DNA of 64,000 nucleotides from Deltaproteobacteria bacterium (lineage in GTDB: Bacteria; Desulfobacterota; Desulfomonilia; UBA1062). The notes beneath the pieces were generated by a model. The model had not been told where the DNA came from. It was given only the letters and a program-made list of their open reading frames with translations, and did no database searches. The stretch spans positions 1 to 64,000 of the forward strand of contig JAGOOG010000009.1 of NCBI GenBank assembly GCA_017992605.1, in the 5' to 3' direction. A program made the position numbers and the translations under genes. Shown here piece by piece: positions 36,233 to 47,467 of this stretch; position 1 is the stretch's first letter, and the number at the start of each line of letters is the position of its first letter.

Positions 36233-37077
36233 CTCTCCTGCCACTTCAGCTTGCTTCTCAGTATCTCGAAATAGTTCCTCTGGGGGAACCGCACCAGGAC
36301 AGCCTTCATGGATCCCCGCTTGACCTTGATCCTGTCGTCCGCCAGCAGGGGGTATCCCTTCTGGCCGTCGAGGGTCAGATAGATGTTGTCCGAGGCCTTG
36401 CCCGATTTAACCACGATGATAACCTCCTGGGAGTCTGGCAGCACGATGCTCCGGTTGGAGAGGACGTGGGGACAGATGGGATTCAGGACAATGGCGCTCA
36501 CCTGGGGATGGACAATGGGACCTCCGGCTGCGAGATTGTAGGCGGTCGATCCGGTGGGGGTCGAGACGATGAGCCCGTCGGCCCAGTAGTCGGTGATGAA
36601 GGTGTCGCTCGTCCAGACCTCAATGTCTATGATCCTGGCCAGGGCTCCCTTGTTGATGACCATGTCGTTCAGCACGTGCTGGGAGGCGATTTCCTGCTCG
36701 CCCCTGAGGAGCTTGACAACGAGCATGGTTCGCTCATCAAGGATGTATCTCCCCGCCTTCATGTCTTCCAGGGACTGGATGACCTCACCCTCGGTGACCT
36801 CGGTGAGAAAACCGAGATACCCCATGTGAACGCCGAGGACGGGAATCTTCCTGGGCATGGACATGCGGATGGCCCGCAGTATGGTGCCGTCACCGCCGAG
36901 TACCACGAGGACATCCGAGTTCAGCCACACGTCACCGGTTTGACCGAGCCCGAGAGCGTCGGCGATATGGTTCTCCATGAGGCAGGACAGGTCATTGTCC
37001 CTTATCCAGGCGATCACCCGCTCTGAAAGGGCAAGGGCTTCAGGATTGTCCTCTTTGCATATGACCCCGACGATCAT
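36229..37077 (-). CDS. nadK: NAD kinase
   Basis: This 282-residue ATP-NAD kinase makes NADP. It has the GGDGT loop (VVLGGDGTILRA), the LND string (VLNDMVINKG) and the TPTGSTAYNLAAGGPI motif. The ATG at 37077 is preceded directly by an in-frame TTG; neither has a strong ribosome binding site. It overlaps recN by four bases. Confidence 0.95.
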   Translation of the reverse strand: MIVGVICKEDNPEALALSERVIAWIRDNDLSCLMENHIADALGLGQTGDVWLNSDVLVVLGGDGTILRAIRMSMPRKIPVLGVHMGYLGFLTEVTEGEVIQSLEDMKAGRYILDERTMLVVKLLRGEQEIASQHVLNDMVINKGALARIIDIEVWTSDTFITDYWADGLIVSTPTGSTAYNLAAGGPIVHPQVSAIVLNPICPHVLSNRSIVLPDSQEVIIVVKSGKASDNIYLTLDGQKGYPLLADDRIKVKRGSMKAVLVRFPQRNYFEILRSKLKWQER

Positions 37078-37149
37078 CAAGCACCATATACAAGCCGCGT
37101 TCGATGCTTGTCCAGATGAAAAAGGGGTGGGCCGGCCGGTATGATCCCC

Positions 37150-38439
37150 TCACCTCTCGAGCACGGTCACGGACTCGATGTGATAGGTCTGGGGAAACAT
37201 GTCGAAGAGTTTCAGGGATTTGACACTATAGTCGCCCTGGACGAGCTCGGCAAGATCCCTTGCCAGCGTGGACGGGTTGCAGGAGACGTAGATGATCCTT
37301 TCCGGCTTCATGCTGCACAACAGTCCCGCGACCCCTCTCGCCCCCTCGCGGGGAGGATCGAGAAGCACCGTATCGAAGGTCCTTTTCTCCCGGATGAACC
37401 GTTTCACCGCCCTGCATGCATCGTCGCGGATGAACCGTATCCCGGGGGCGCTGTTTCTCCTGGCGAGCATCTTCCCCGTTTCTACGAGTGCGGCATTGTT
37501 CTCCACGGCAATGACCTGCCTGCCTGAGACGGCCTGGGGGATGCCGAAGTTGCCGGACCCGCTGTAGAGGTCGAGGAGTGTTTCTGCCCCTGAGGCCTTG
37601 TCGAGGACATCCTCTATGAGAAGTCCGTTCACCTGGATATTCGCCTGGATGAACCCGTCGAAACTGCCGGCAAAGGTCATCTCCCTCCCGTGTATACTCA
37701 TATGGTAGAGGCACGAAGAATCGCCGAGGACGAGTTCACTGCCGCGTCCTCCTTGAAACAGGCACGAAAGGCCCTTCAGTCCCATGGTACGATACATGCG
37801 GTGCAGCCGGTCCAGGGTCTCCTTCCCTGCGCCCCCCTTCAGGAAAACCCTGAGCAGCGCCTCGTCCGAGGGTGCGTGGATCTCCAGGGCGTCGAGACCG
37901 TTCAGGGGGTCAGCCCCGAGAAAATCCCCTATCCTATCGAGCACCTCCATGCAGCCGTCATTGAGGACCATGCACTTCTCCACAGGCACTACTGAATTGG
38001 ATTGTTTCCTGAAAAACCCGAACCTGTACCTGTCGGACGGCGGACACCTGAGCTGCGCGTGGCATCGGTACCCGGCATGCATCGGGGAAAGCACCGACTC
38101 TTCCATATGCGATGGTGTTATCCCCTTCCGACCGATCTGTTCCTGCGCAATCGCCAGTTTCGCGAGAACCTGGTGCGCGTAGACAATGTGCTGCCAGTCG
38201 CATCCGCCGCACTCGGGGAAATATGGACAGGCAGGCTCCTGGCGCCAGGGGGATATCTTGATAAGCTCCTGAAGGCGTGCCTCGACATACCCCCGGTGCT
38301 CCCTATGAACCGAGACAAGCACACGCTCACCGGGGACGACCAGGGGGACAAAGACGACCTTGCCGTCATCTCTTCTCCCGACACCACTGCCGCCATAGGA
38401 AAGGGACTCGATCGAGACGACGAACTGACCACGTGTCAT
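37150..38439 (-). CDS. 23S rRNA/tRNA (uracil-5-) methyltransferase, RlmD/TrmA family
   Basis: This 429-residue enzyme has an N-terminal TRAM domain, the iron-sulfur cluster ligands CPYFPECGGCDW plus a later Cys (VEKCMVL), a SAM-binding LLDLYSGSGNFGIPQA motif, the LLDPPREGA motif and the catalytic SCNPSTLARDL. The cluster points to the RlmD (RumA) or RlmC type that makes m5U in 23S rRNA; which uridine is not certain. The ATG at 38439 is chosen because GAGG lies nine bases upstream. Confidence 0.9.
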   Translation of the reverse strand: MTRGQFVVSIESLSYGGSGVGRRDDGKVVFVPLVVPGERVLVSVHREHRGYVEARLQELIKISPWRQEPACPYFPECGGCDWQHIVYAHQVLAKLAIAQEQIGRKGITPSHMEESVLSPMHAGYRCHAQLRCPPSDRYRFGFFRKQSNSVVPVEKCMVLNDGCMEVLDRIGDFLGADPLNGLDALEIHAPSDEALLRVFLKGGAGKETLDRLHRMYRTMGLKGLSCLFQGGRGSELVLGDSSCLYHMSIHGREMTFAGSFDGFIQANIQVNGLLIEDVLDKASGAETLLDLYSGSGNFGIPQAVSGRQVIAVENNAALVETGKMLARRNSAPGIRFIRDDACRAVKRFIREKRTFDTVLLDPPREGARGVAGLLCSMKPERIIYVSCNPSTLARDLAELVQGDYSVKSLKLFDMFPQTYHIESVTVLER

Positions 38440-38536
38440 GCTCATGTTCCTCTCATATATCAGATTCCTGCAATGCACCAGTGCCCTGCCAGGCCCTCTC
38501 GTTGCAATGAACCCCGGCGTACGGTATGATCCCGCC

Positions 38537-39175
38537 ATGGAAAACATCGTTGCCTGGCTCGTGCACACCATAGGAAGCCTGGGATACCCGGGCATTGTCG
38601 CCCTGATGTTCCTGGAAAGCTCCTTCTTCCCGTTTCCCAGCGAGGTCGTCATCCCGCCGGCAGGCTATCTCGTTTCCACCGGTCAGATGGACATGGGGCT
38701 CGTCATCCTGTGCGGTATCGCGGGCAGCCTGCTTGGTGCGCTCTTCAATTACGCCCTTGCGCTCTGGCTGGGGAGGCCGCTGCTCATCAAATATGGCAAG
38801 TACATGTTTCTTCCCCCTGACCGGTTCGAGAGGGTCAGCGCCCTCTTCAACGCCCACGGAGAAATCACCACCTTCACCTGCCGGCTCATACCGGGAATCA
38901 GGCAATATATCTCGTTTCCCGCCGGTGTGGCCCGCATGAACATGTTCCGTTTCTGTCTCTACACATCCCTCGGTGCCGGCATATGGATTGTCGTGCTCGC
39001 CTACATCGGCTTCCTCGTGGGAAACAACATGGAGCTCGTCCGCCGCTATTCTCACCAGGCCGTTCTTGTGATCCTGGCGGTCATGGTTGTCGTCATCCCT
39101 GCATACGTTTTTTTTCACGCAAGAAAAAGATCAAAATGTCCGGACAGTAGAGATGTCTCCGGTCAAAATGAATGA
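38537..39175 (+). CDS. DedA family membrane protein
   Basis: This 212-residue inner-membrane protein has several helices and the family strings FLESSFFPFPSEVVIPPAG and RLIPGIRQYISFPAGVARM, the latter carrying the conserved G-x-R-x-x-x-x-x-P-A-G. DedA proteins flip phospholipids or undecaprenyl phosphate and support membrane energetics. The start codon has only a weak ribosome binding site. It is divergent from the methyltransferase gene. Confidence 0.9.
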   Translation: MENIVAWLVHTIGSLGYPGIVALMFLESSFFPFPSEVVIPPAGYLVSTGQMDMGLVILCGIAGSLLGALFNYALALWLGRPLLIKYGKYMFLPPDRFERVSALFNAHGEITTFTCRLIPGIRQYISFPAGVARMNMFRFCLYTSLGAGIWIVVLAYIGFLVGNNMELVRRYSHQAVLVILAVMVVVIPAYVFFHARKRSKCPDSRDVSGQNE

Positions 39176-39279
39176 GGTCTCATTGTGTGCAATTTGATTT
39201 CGGTGGGTTATATTTCGTAGCGTATAACCTCCTTGATTCATTGTTCTTTGTTCTGGGTGATGTTCCCCAAAGATCCTCG

Positions 39280-39309
39280 TTGACTTTTGTGAAAGATAGG
39301 CATTATAGT
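39280..39309 (+). promoter_or_regulatory. Sigma-70 promoter of the rpoH-like gene
   Basis: TTGACT (39280-39285) and TATAGT (39304-39309) are separated by 18 bases, with 5/6 matches each. The transcript would begin near 39316, about 20 bases before the ATG. The flanking sequence is locally AT-rich. Confidence 0.6.
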
Positions 39310-39335
39310 GATATATCCCATTTTCGGGAGGGTCT

Positions 39336-40094
39336 ATGGGGAGCAGGTATCCGTCTTCGGATTTCGAGAACTACACTCGCAAGATCAAGGACTACTCCCT
39401 CCTCACCCCCGAAGAAGAGCTCGACCTGGCGCGCAGGTACAGGCAGGGCGACATCGAAGCGGGCAAGAAGATCATAACATCCAACCTGAGGTTCGTGGTG
39501 AAGATCGCCCAGCCGTATTTCCACCTCGGATACGGGCCGCTCGAAATTGTCCAAGAGGGCAACATGGGACTGGTCAAGGCGCTGACGCGCTTCGATCCCG
39601 ACATGGGGGTGCGCTTCATCTGTTATGCGATCTGGTGGATCAAGGCATACATCAAGAACTTCATACACAAGAGCTACCAGGTCCACACGGGCAGGCTGAC
39701 CCACGCCAAGGGCCTCGTTTCCCTGGACAGCACCATCCCGAGCGACACCGACCACGAGGAGAGCCTTCTGGACCATCTCCTCTACGAGGGCCCGGATCAG
39801 GACGACTTCTATTCCTACAAGGAGAGACACGCCTATCTCCTGAATCTCCTCCGCTGCGACCCCCCCATCCTGAGCAAGCGGGAGGTCTTCATCATCGAAA
39901 AGAGGTTCTTCAGCGACCCCCCGGCAACGCTCAAGGACATAGCGGTTCAGATCGGGGTGACCAGGGAGAGGGTCCGGCAGATAGAGATGCGTTCGCTCCA
40001 GAGGATCCGGGAGGCCATCGAGAAGCAACGTTCGATCCTGGCCGAGGACCTGCACATAGGCCATGAATACCCCATGAGAAGGAAGAAGTTCTGA
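39336..40094 (+). CDS. rpoH: RpoH-like sigma-70 family factor (sigma-32 type)
   Basis: This 252-residue sigma factor lacks region 1.1. Region 2 reads SNLRFVVKIAQPYFHLG, LEIVQEGNMGLVKALTRFDP and VRFICYAIWWIKAYIKNFI. Region 4 ends in ATLKDIAVQIGVTRERVRQIEMRSLQRIREAI. The QEGNMGL form and overall size match heat-shock sigma factors. GGGAGG precedes the ATG. It converges on dnaB with a 21-base gap. Confidence 0.85.
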   Translation: MGSRYPSSDFENYTRKIKDYSLLTPEEELDLARRYRQGDIEAGKKIITSNLRFVVKIAQPYFHLGYGPLEIVQEGNMGLVKALTRFDPDMGVRFICYAIWWIKAYIKNFIHKSYQVHTGRLTHAKGLVSLDSTIPSDTDHEESLLDHLLYEGPDQDDFYSYKERHAYLLNLLRCDPPILSKREVFIIEKRFFSDPPATLKDIAVQIGVTRERVRQIEMRSLQRIREAIEKQRSILAEDLHIGHEYPMRRKKF

Positions 40095-40115
40095 GGACCG
40101 ATCCCGACAGGGACG

Positions 40116-41465
40116 TCAGTGCTGGAGATCGAGTTCCCAGAACTTGGTGTACTCGGGCAGCCACTTCAGCTTGATGGTGCCGGTGGGGCCGTTCCTGTGC
40201 TTCGCGATGATGATCTCCGCTATACCCTTCTCTGCGCTGTCCGGGTTGTAGACGTCGTCACGATAGATGAAGCAGATGACGTCGGCATCCTGCTCTATGG
40301 CGCCGGACTCCCTGAGGTCTGACATCATGGGCCTCTTGTCGCCCCGCTCCTCCACCCTCCGGTTGAGCTGGCTGATGGCGATGACCGGTATATTGAACTC
40401 CTTGGCTATGGCCTTGAGCGTTCTCGATATCTCCGAAATCTCCTGTTCGCGTGAATCGGTGCGCGTTCTCAGGGTCATGAGCTGGAGATAATCGACCACG
40501 ACCAGCCTCACGTCCACCTGGGATACGAGCCTGCGGATCTTGGCCCTGATCTCCACGGGCGAAATGCCTGGCGTGTCGTCGATATACAAGGGCGAGTCAT
40601 TGAGTTTTCCCGATGCCTCAAGCAGCTTGCTCCAGTCCTCTTCCTTCAGCATGGTCAGCGACGACGCGGACCTCACGTAACTCTGGTTTATCCAGGCCTC
40701 GCAGGCAAGCATCCTCAATGCAAGCTGGTCGATCCCCATCTCCAGGGAAAAGACGGCCACCGGGAACTGCTCGACCACGGTTACGTACTGGGCGATGTTC
40801 ATGGCAAGGGAGGTCTTGCCCATGGAGGGCCGGCCTGCCACGATGATGAGGTCCGACTTGTGGAGCCCGCCCAGGAGCTGGGTGTCGAGATCGCCGAAGC
40901 CGGTGGGGACGATTCCCTGGTCGACCTCGCCCTTGGCCATGCGGCTGAGGTTGTGATAGAGGTCCTGGAGGGGGATCCCGATCCGCATGAGACCGCCCTT
41001 TTTGTCCTTGACCTGCTTGTTGATGGCGTAGATGATCTGTTCGGCCGTCTCCAGTACCTCCGAGACCTCGCCCGAGGGTGTCCTGGCAGTGCGTATGATG
41101 TCCCCGGCACCGGTTATCAGTGACCTCAGAATGGACTTGTCCCTGACCAGCCGTGCGTAGTACTCGATGTTGGCAGTCGTCGGGATGTTGTCTGCGAGCT
41201 GCGAGATATAGGAGGCACCCCCGATCTTGTCCAGCCTCCCCTTCTGCTCTATGGCCTCGGTCAGCGAGACAAGGTCTATGGGCAGCCCCTTGTCCATGAG
41301 ACGCAGCATCTCTTCGAACAAGATGCGGTTGCGCTCTGCATAGAAGTCTTCCGGGGAAAGGATCTCGGTGACTGCATCCAGCGAGGAATTCTCCATCAGG
41401 ATTCCTCCCAGGATGTATTCTTCCGCCTCCCTGCTGTGGGGGAGAGAAACCGCTGGGGTGTCCAT
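40116..41465 (-). CDS. dnaB: Replicative DNA helicase DnaB
   Basis: This 449-residue hexameric 5'-3' helicase has an N-terminal domain starting SREAEEYILGGILMEN, a linker, and a RecA-like domain with Walker A AGRPSMGKTSLAMNIA and Walker B VVVDYLQLM. A conserved ISQLNRRVEERGDKRPMMSDLRESGAIEQDAD stretch follows. It lies one base after rplI in the rpsF-rpsR-DUF2232-rplI-dnaB cluster. Confidence 0.97.
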   Translation of the reverse strand: MDTPAVSLPHSREAEEYILGGILMENSSLDAVTEILSPEDFYAERNRILFEEMLRLMDKGLPIDLVSLTEAIEQKGRLDKIGGASYISQLADNIPTTANIEYYARLVRDKSILRSLITGAGDIIRTARTPSGEVSEVLETAEQIIYAINKQVKDKKGGLMRIGIPLQDLYHNLSRMAKGEVDQGIVPTGFGDLDTQLLGGLHKSDLIIVAGRPSMGKTSLAMNIAQYVTVVEQFPVAVFSLEMGIDQLALRMLACEAWINQSYVRSASSLTMLKEEDWSKLLEASGKLNDSPLYIDDTPGISPVEIRAKIRRLVSQVDVRLVVVDYLQLMTLRTRTDSREQEISEISRTLKAIAKEFNIPVIAISQLNRRVEERGDKRPMMSDLRESGAIEQDADVICFIYRDDVYNPDSAEKGIAEIIIAKHRNGPTGTIKLKWLPEYTKFWELDLQH

Positions 41466-41466
41466 G

Positions 41467-41922
41467 CTACTCGCCCTGTGACTCTGGAACCACCTCCACC
41501 TTCACCTTTGCGGTCACTTCCGGGAAGAGCCGCACATCGACCTCGTGGGTACCCACATGCCTGATCGGCTCGTGCAGATGGATCTTCTTCCTGTCCAGCT
41601 CGAAGCCTTTTGCGGTGAGGGCATCGAAGATGTCGGAGCTGGTTATGGAGCCGAAAAGTTTTCCCTCCTGGCCCGTCTTGGCGGTGAACGACAGGCTCAC
41701 GGATGAGATCTCCTCGGAAAGTTTCATGGCATGCTCGCGGGACTTCGCTTCAGATCTGACCCGCGCCTGGATCTTGTCCTTGAATGCCTTGAGGTTCGAG
41801 TCGGTGGCCAGAAGCGCCAGACCCTTGGGAACGAGAAAGTTCCGGGCATAGCCATCCTTGACCTTCACCTCCTGTCCCACGCTGCCGAGGCCCTCGATCG
41901 TCTCCAGAAGTACTACCTTCAT
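41467..41922 (-). CDS. rplI: 50S ribosomal protein L9
   Basis: This 151-residue protein has the L9 N-terminal RNA-binding signature GSVGQEVKVKDGYARNFLVPKGLA, a long connecting helix and a C-terminal domain containing GKLFGSITSSDI. It overlaps the upstream DUF2232 gene by four bases and precedes dnaB by one base. Confidence 0.97.
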   Translation of the reverse strand: MKVVLLETIEGLGSVGQEVKVKDGYARNFLVPKGLALLATDSNLKAFKDKIQARVRSEAKSREHAMKLSEEISSVSLSFTAKTGQEGKLFGSITSSDIFDALTAKGFELDRKKIHLHEPIRHVGTHEVDVRLFPEVTAKVKVEVVPESQGE

Positions 41923-42839
41923 TCTCTATCTCCTTTTGGTGTTCGTATCCTTTTGCGAAAATCGAACCAGGCGTCAAACAACCCGAGCCCGGCTACCATA
42001 ACCATCATATATATCTGTATCAAGATCAAAATGTAAATAGGCCAGCGAAGAAGAACGGGCCACGCGCGCTCCCCCATGAAGACCGCCACGATGGCCAGGC
42101 CCTGAAAAAAATACACCTGCCCCACGACAACGAGGAGGTTGAGTCCGACATCCGATAGGGTCTTCAGGGGAAGAACCGAGAGAACTCCTCCGATGATGAA
42201 CCCGGCTATCATCCACTCCGGGGCCTTCCATTCGCGCAGGGACATGCCCTTCATCCTCGAGGATACGAGCACCAGGTTCAGCCACAGGACAAACGCTGCC
42301 CCTGTCAGCACGATGGCAGGGAACAGCATGACGATTCTTTCTCGCAGGAGTGCAAGCATGTCCTGGAATTCCTGCTGCTCGGCACCCGAGAGCATGTTCT
42401 CGGAAGCTACCCGGAACCCGTCCACCACCCTGTCGGCCCACCCGCCTATGACCGCCGAGTACGATGCGCCGCTCTCCCCTGTGGCCGAAAGAACCCCGGC
42501 CATGACTATCCCGAAGACCAGGGAGGAAGGGACAACCACGGCGAGGCCGAAGCTGCCGCTCCTGATGAAATGCCGCATGGCAAAGGCCGAAACCAGGAGC
42601 ACACCATAGATGAAGGCCCCTATGGTGAACGCCGGGATGAACGCCAGCAGCAGAGGGGAGCATGCAAGGACGAGGGACCAGCCCAGCGACATCCTCTGCG
42701 TGCACAGACAGTATGCGGCCGGATACACGGCTGCCGCGGGAAGGAACGCCTCGGGTGCCGCCATGACGAGCACAGAGTAGAGCAGGAAGACCCCTGATAT
42801 GATCCACCGGGTCTTCCCGCCTCCGCTCACGACGGGCAT
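41919..42839 (-). CDS. DUF2232 family multispanning membrane protein
   Basis: This 306-residue protein has about eight hydrophobic segments and little conserved polar sequence. DUF2232 (YybS-like) proteins commonly sit between rpsR and rplI, exactly as here. The function is unknown; a role in envelope transport or S-component-like substrate binding has been suggested for relatives. Its stop overlaps the rplI start. Confidence 0.8.
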   Translation of the reverse strand: MPVVSGGGKTRWIISGVFLLYSVLVMAAPEAFLPAAAVYPAAYCLCTQRMSLGWSLVLACSPLLLAFIPAFTIGAFIYGVLLVSAFAMRHFIRSGSFGLAVVVPSSLVFGIVMAGVLSATGESGASYSAVIGGWADRVVDGFRVASENMLSGAEQQEFQDMLALLRERIVMLFPAIVLTGAAFVLWLNLVLVSSRMKGMSLREWKAPEWMIAGFIIGGVLSVLPLKTLSDVGLNLLVVVGQVYFFQGLAIVAVFMGERAWPVLLRWPIYILILIQIYMMVMVAGLGLFDAWFDFRKRIRTPKGDRE

Positions 42840-42843
42840 GTCT

Positions 42844-43104
42844 CTAGTCGTGCACAGTGAAGGGGATCAAGGCCATGATCCTGGCCCGCTTGATTTCCGT
42901 TGCCAGCTTCTTCTGATGGAAGGCGCAGGTACCTGTTATCCTGCGGGGCAGGATCTTTCCCCGTTCGGTGATGAAATCCTTGAGCACATGCGGAGCCTTG
43001 TAATCGATGGGCAGCGTCTTCTCCTCGCAGAACCTGCACGTCTTCCTCTTGTAGTACGGCTTCTGTCTCGGGTTTGAATGGGATCTCGGTGGTCTGTCCT
43101 GCAT
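42844..43104 (-). CDS. rpsR: 30S ribosomal protein S18
   Basis: This 86-residue protein contains the S18 core [60 protein letters not shown]. CxxC and a later Cys suggest a zinc-type paralogue form. It lies one base downstream of rpsF. Confidence 0.96.
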   Translation of the reverse strand: MQDRPPRSHSNPRQKPYYKRKTCRFCEEKTLPIDYKAPHVLKDFITERGKILPRRITGTCAFHQKKLATEIKRARIMALIPFTVHD

Positions 43105-43105
43105 G

Positions 43106-43477
43106 TTAGGCTCCTACATCTTCTTGCTCTGCCGCCGGCGTTGTCTCCGGCTCAACTTCGGCCTTCGGCTCGAGGTCTTCACGGGTGACATGTTTGTCGA
43201 GCTTCACCACCACGAACCTGATGACATTCTCGTCGATGCGCAGAAAGCGCTCGATCTCCGCTACCATCGCCCCGGGACCATCGAGGTACACGAGGAAATA
43301 CTGGCCGCGGGACTTCTTCTTGATCTTGTAGGTGAACCCCTTGAACCCCAGATCGTCGAAGCGAATGATTTCACCCTTGTTCTTGGAGATGGTGCCCTTG
43401 AGGCGGGTAAGCAGCTTTTCCCGTTCCTCTTCCCCCATGTCGGGGTTGAGGATGAACATGATCTCGTAGAGATTCAT
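43106..43477 (-). CDS. rpsF: 30S ribosomal protein S6
   Basis: This 123-residue protein starts [13 protein letters not shown] and has the S6 ferredoxin-like fold strings [21 protein letters not shown] and [14 protein letters not shown], with an acidic C-terminal tail. A strong AAGGAGGTAGTG precedes the ATG at 43477; the open frame extends upstream without another site. It begins the ribosomal part of the cluster. Confidence 0.96.
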   Translation of the reverse strand: MNLYEIMFILNPDMGEEEREKLLTRLKGTISKNKGEIIRFDDLGFKGFTYKIKKKSRGQYFLVYLDGPGAMVAEIERFLRIDENVIRFVVVKLDKHVTREDLEPKAEVEPETTPAAEQEDVGA

Positions 43478-43592
43478 CACTACCTCCTTGTGGATTATAG
43501 CCCCATTTTGGAGCAAGGAGCGAACACTCCATATACCAACGACTTCCCTTATGCAAGCCTGAAATGGAGGTACCCGCACGTGCCGCACAGAA

Positions 43593-43868
43593 TCAGTAGT
43601 ATCGGACAGTGAATGACCTGTACTCACCCTCCGGATCCACCTCCTGCACATCGACGGCATCGACACTCGCCCCGGGAGGGCCCTGGTGACACCAGGCAAG
43701 CATCTTCTCGACAGCAGTCTCGTCACCCTGGATGTGGGCCTCCACTGATCCATCCACCGTATTCCTCACCCATCCCGTGAGCTTCAATTTCCGGGCAATC
43801 TCCTGGGTGGTGGCACGAAACCAGACCCCTTGTACCCTTCCATGGATCATAAGGCGCAGAGCCTTCAT
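43593..43868 (-). CDS. acyP: Acylphosphatase
   Basis: This 91-residue enzyme hydrolyses acyl phosphates. The phosphate-binding loop GRVQGVWFRATTQ with its Arg and the GWVRNTVDGSVEA segment with the catalytic Asn are intact. It starts four bases after the ligA stop, so both are probably in one transcript. Confidence 0.93.
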   Translation of the reverse strand: MKALRLMIHGRVQGVWFRATTQEIARKLKLTGWVRNTVDGSVEAHIQGDETAVEKMLAWCHQGPPGASVDAVDVQEVDPEGEYRSFTVRYY

Positions 43869-43872
43869 CGTA

Positions 43873-45933
<2,061 letters not shown>

Positions 45934-46068
45934 CTAACATAAAAAAGACTTGATCAAAAGATCTTTATGATTAATATTCATAGGAGTAAGGATACCATCG
46001 TTGACAATAAGCACAACACAGAAAACGATTGGAATAGGTGAATGAGTTCTCGCCGCAAGGAGGTTGCA

Positions 46069-46305
46069 ATGGGAAAAGTTGTGTTTAATGTGCAGGATCA
46101 GTTCCTCAACCAGGCCCGCAAGGAAAGGGTCCCGATCATCGTAACCCTCATTGATAACACCAAGGTTGAAGGGTTTGTGAAAAGCTTCGATCCTTTCTGC
46201 ATATTGATCCAGACCGAGAAACCGATCCTCATCTACAAGCATGCGGTAGGAAGAATCGAACCGGCAGAGGTCAATTCGAAGCTCAAGGATTTCCTGGCAG
46301 GATGA
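46069..46305 (+). CDS. hfq: RNA chaperone Hfq
   Basis: This 78-residue Sm-like protein has the Sm1 strings QDQFLNQARKERVPIIVTL and GFVKSFDPFCILIQ and the Sm2 IYKHAVGRIEP, where KHA is the Hfq signature. It lacks the long C-terminal tail of E. coli Hfq. AAGGAGG lies six bases before the ATG. It is not next to miaA but is translationally coupled to an exported protein (ATGA overlap). Confidence 0.96.
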   Translation: MGKVVFNVQDQFLNQARKERVPIIVTLIDNTKVEGFVKSFDPFCILIQTEKPILIYKHAVGRIEPAEVNSKLKDFLAG

Positions 46306-47411
46306 GTATTCTCCGCATATGCATGTGCGGGGTTCTCTGGCTGGTTCTGCTCGCCTTCGGCATGAACCCCGCACGAGCCGAAGTCTGCCTCACCACAACG
46401 GGCTTCGGCTCCCTCGTTGACGGCAATGTATCTCGGGCGGAGAAGACCGCCTTTGATGACGCGCTGTTCAAGGCGTACCTTGAAACGGCCCTGAGGTTTG
46501 TCCCCGGGAGCTCTTCCATGGAACTCGCCCGGGTCCTCAAGACTTTCGTCTCATCGAGAGGGAACCAGGACGTCGTCCAGTATAAGATAGTATCACGCTC
46601 ACAACTGGATGCCATGCTGATACTCTCCATGGACATGAAGATCAACGAAACCCCCCTGAGGGAGTGGCTCCAGGGACAGGTGCTGACAACCCCTCTCGAC
46701 CTGAGGCCACGAATCATCCTCGTCATAACCACGCGAGGTCCTGGTCAGTCCGAGAGGCATGAATGGTGGACATCGAGCACCCCCAAGGGCTACTCGCCCT
46801 TTGAGACACAGCTGGCCAAGAACCTCAGAGAAGCCGGAGAGAATGTTGCAGGCCCCCCATTGCATATAACAAAACCACCGGCAGGGCCTGACAAGGCGAT
46901 CATCCTTGCAGACTCCACAGGGGCGGACCTTGTCATCACAGGCCTCCTTTCTCACAAATCCATCGATGCAACCATGATGGAGTCGCGGCTCGATCTATCT
47001 CTCATGGATTCCAGGGCCAGGCAACGACTGACCTCCACCTCGACGACGCTCAAGGGGACGGTCGACGAGAAAACCATGCATGATCTTCTGATTACAGCTG
47101 TCATGGGTCAGTTAAGGGAGGGAATCGCAAAAAAGGTTGTCAGGGTGAAACCTGCCGTGAGCAAGCGGACGCTGTGCATCGAGGGCATCCGGGACAACGA
47201 TACTTATCAGGCAATAATCGCAGCTCTTCGTTCAATGGCCGGTGTATCGTCGGTCACTATTTCGCGCGTCCAGGGTCACACGGCCTGTCACATCCTTCAG
47301 ATACAAGGAAACCTTCAGGACGTCATGGAAAGCCTCAGGCAAAGGAACATCGTTCCGGCGGACATGATCATAGAAGGCGATACCGCATATTTCCGTATCT
47401 TGAATCAATAA
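46302..47411 (+). CDS. Exported protein of unknown function coupled to hfq
   Basis: This 369-residue protein has a clear signal peptide (CGVLWLVLLAFGMNPARA, cleavage after ARA). I do not recognise the family. The middle holds alternating beta strands (IILVITTRG, AIILADSTGADLVITGLL), and the C-terminal 90 residues (LCIEGIRDN through VSSVTISRVQG to ILQIQGNLQDVMESL) suggest a compact alpha/beta module like those in flagellar or secretin-associated periplasmic proteins. Its ATG overlaps the hfq stop, and a strong terminator follows. A periplasmic role is inferred. Confidence 0.7.
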   Translation: MSILRICMCGVLWLVLLAFGMNPARAEVCLTTTGFGSLVDGNVSRAEKTAFDDALFKAYLETALRFVPGSSSMELARVLKTFVSSRGNQDVVQYKIVSRSQLDAMLILSMDMKINETPLREWLQGQVLTTPLDLRPRIILVITTRGPGQSERHEWWTSSTPKGYSPFETQLAKNLREAGENVAGPPLHITKPPAGPDKAIILADSTGADLVITGLLSHKSIDATMMESRLDLSLMDSRARQRLTSTSTTLKGTVDEKTMHDLLITAVMGQLREGIAKKVVRVKPAVSKRTLCIEGIRDNDTYQAIIAALRSMAGVSSVTISRVQGHTACHILQIQGNLQDVMESLRQRNIVPADMIIEGDTAYFRILNQ

Positions 47412-47415
47412 CTCA

Positions 47416-47442
47416 AAAGGCGCCGGAAGATCCGGCGCCTTT
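47416..47442 (+). terminator. Perfect terminator hairpin after the hfq unit
   Basis: A perfect 12-bp stem (47416-47427 with 47431-47442) closes a 3-base AGA loop; AAA on one side and TTT on the other make it usable from both directions. It lies between convergent genes ending at 47411 and 47468. Confidence 0.9.
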
Positions 47443-47467
47443 GTCCTCGATCACCTCGCGGGATCTC

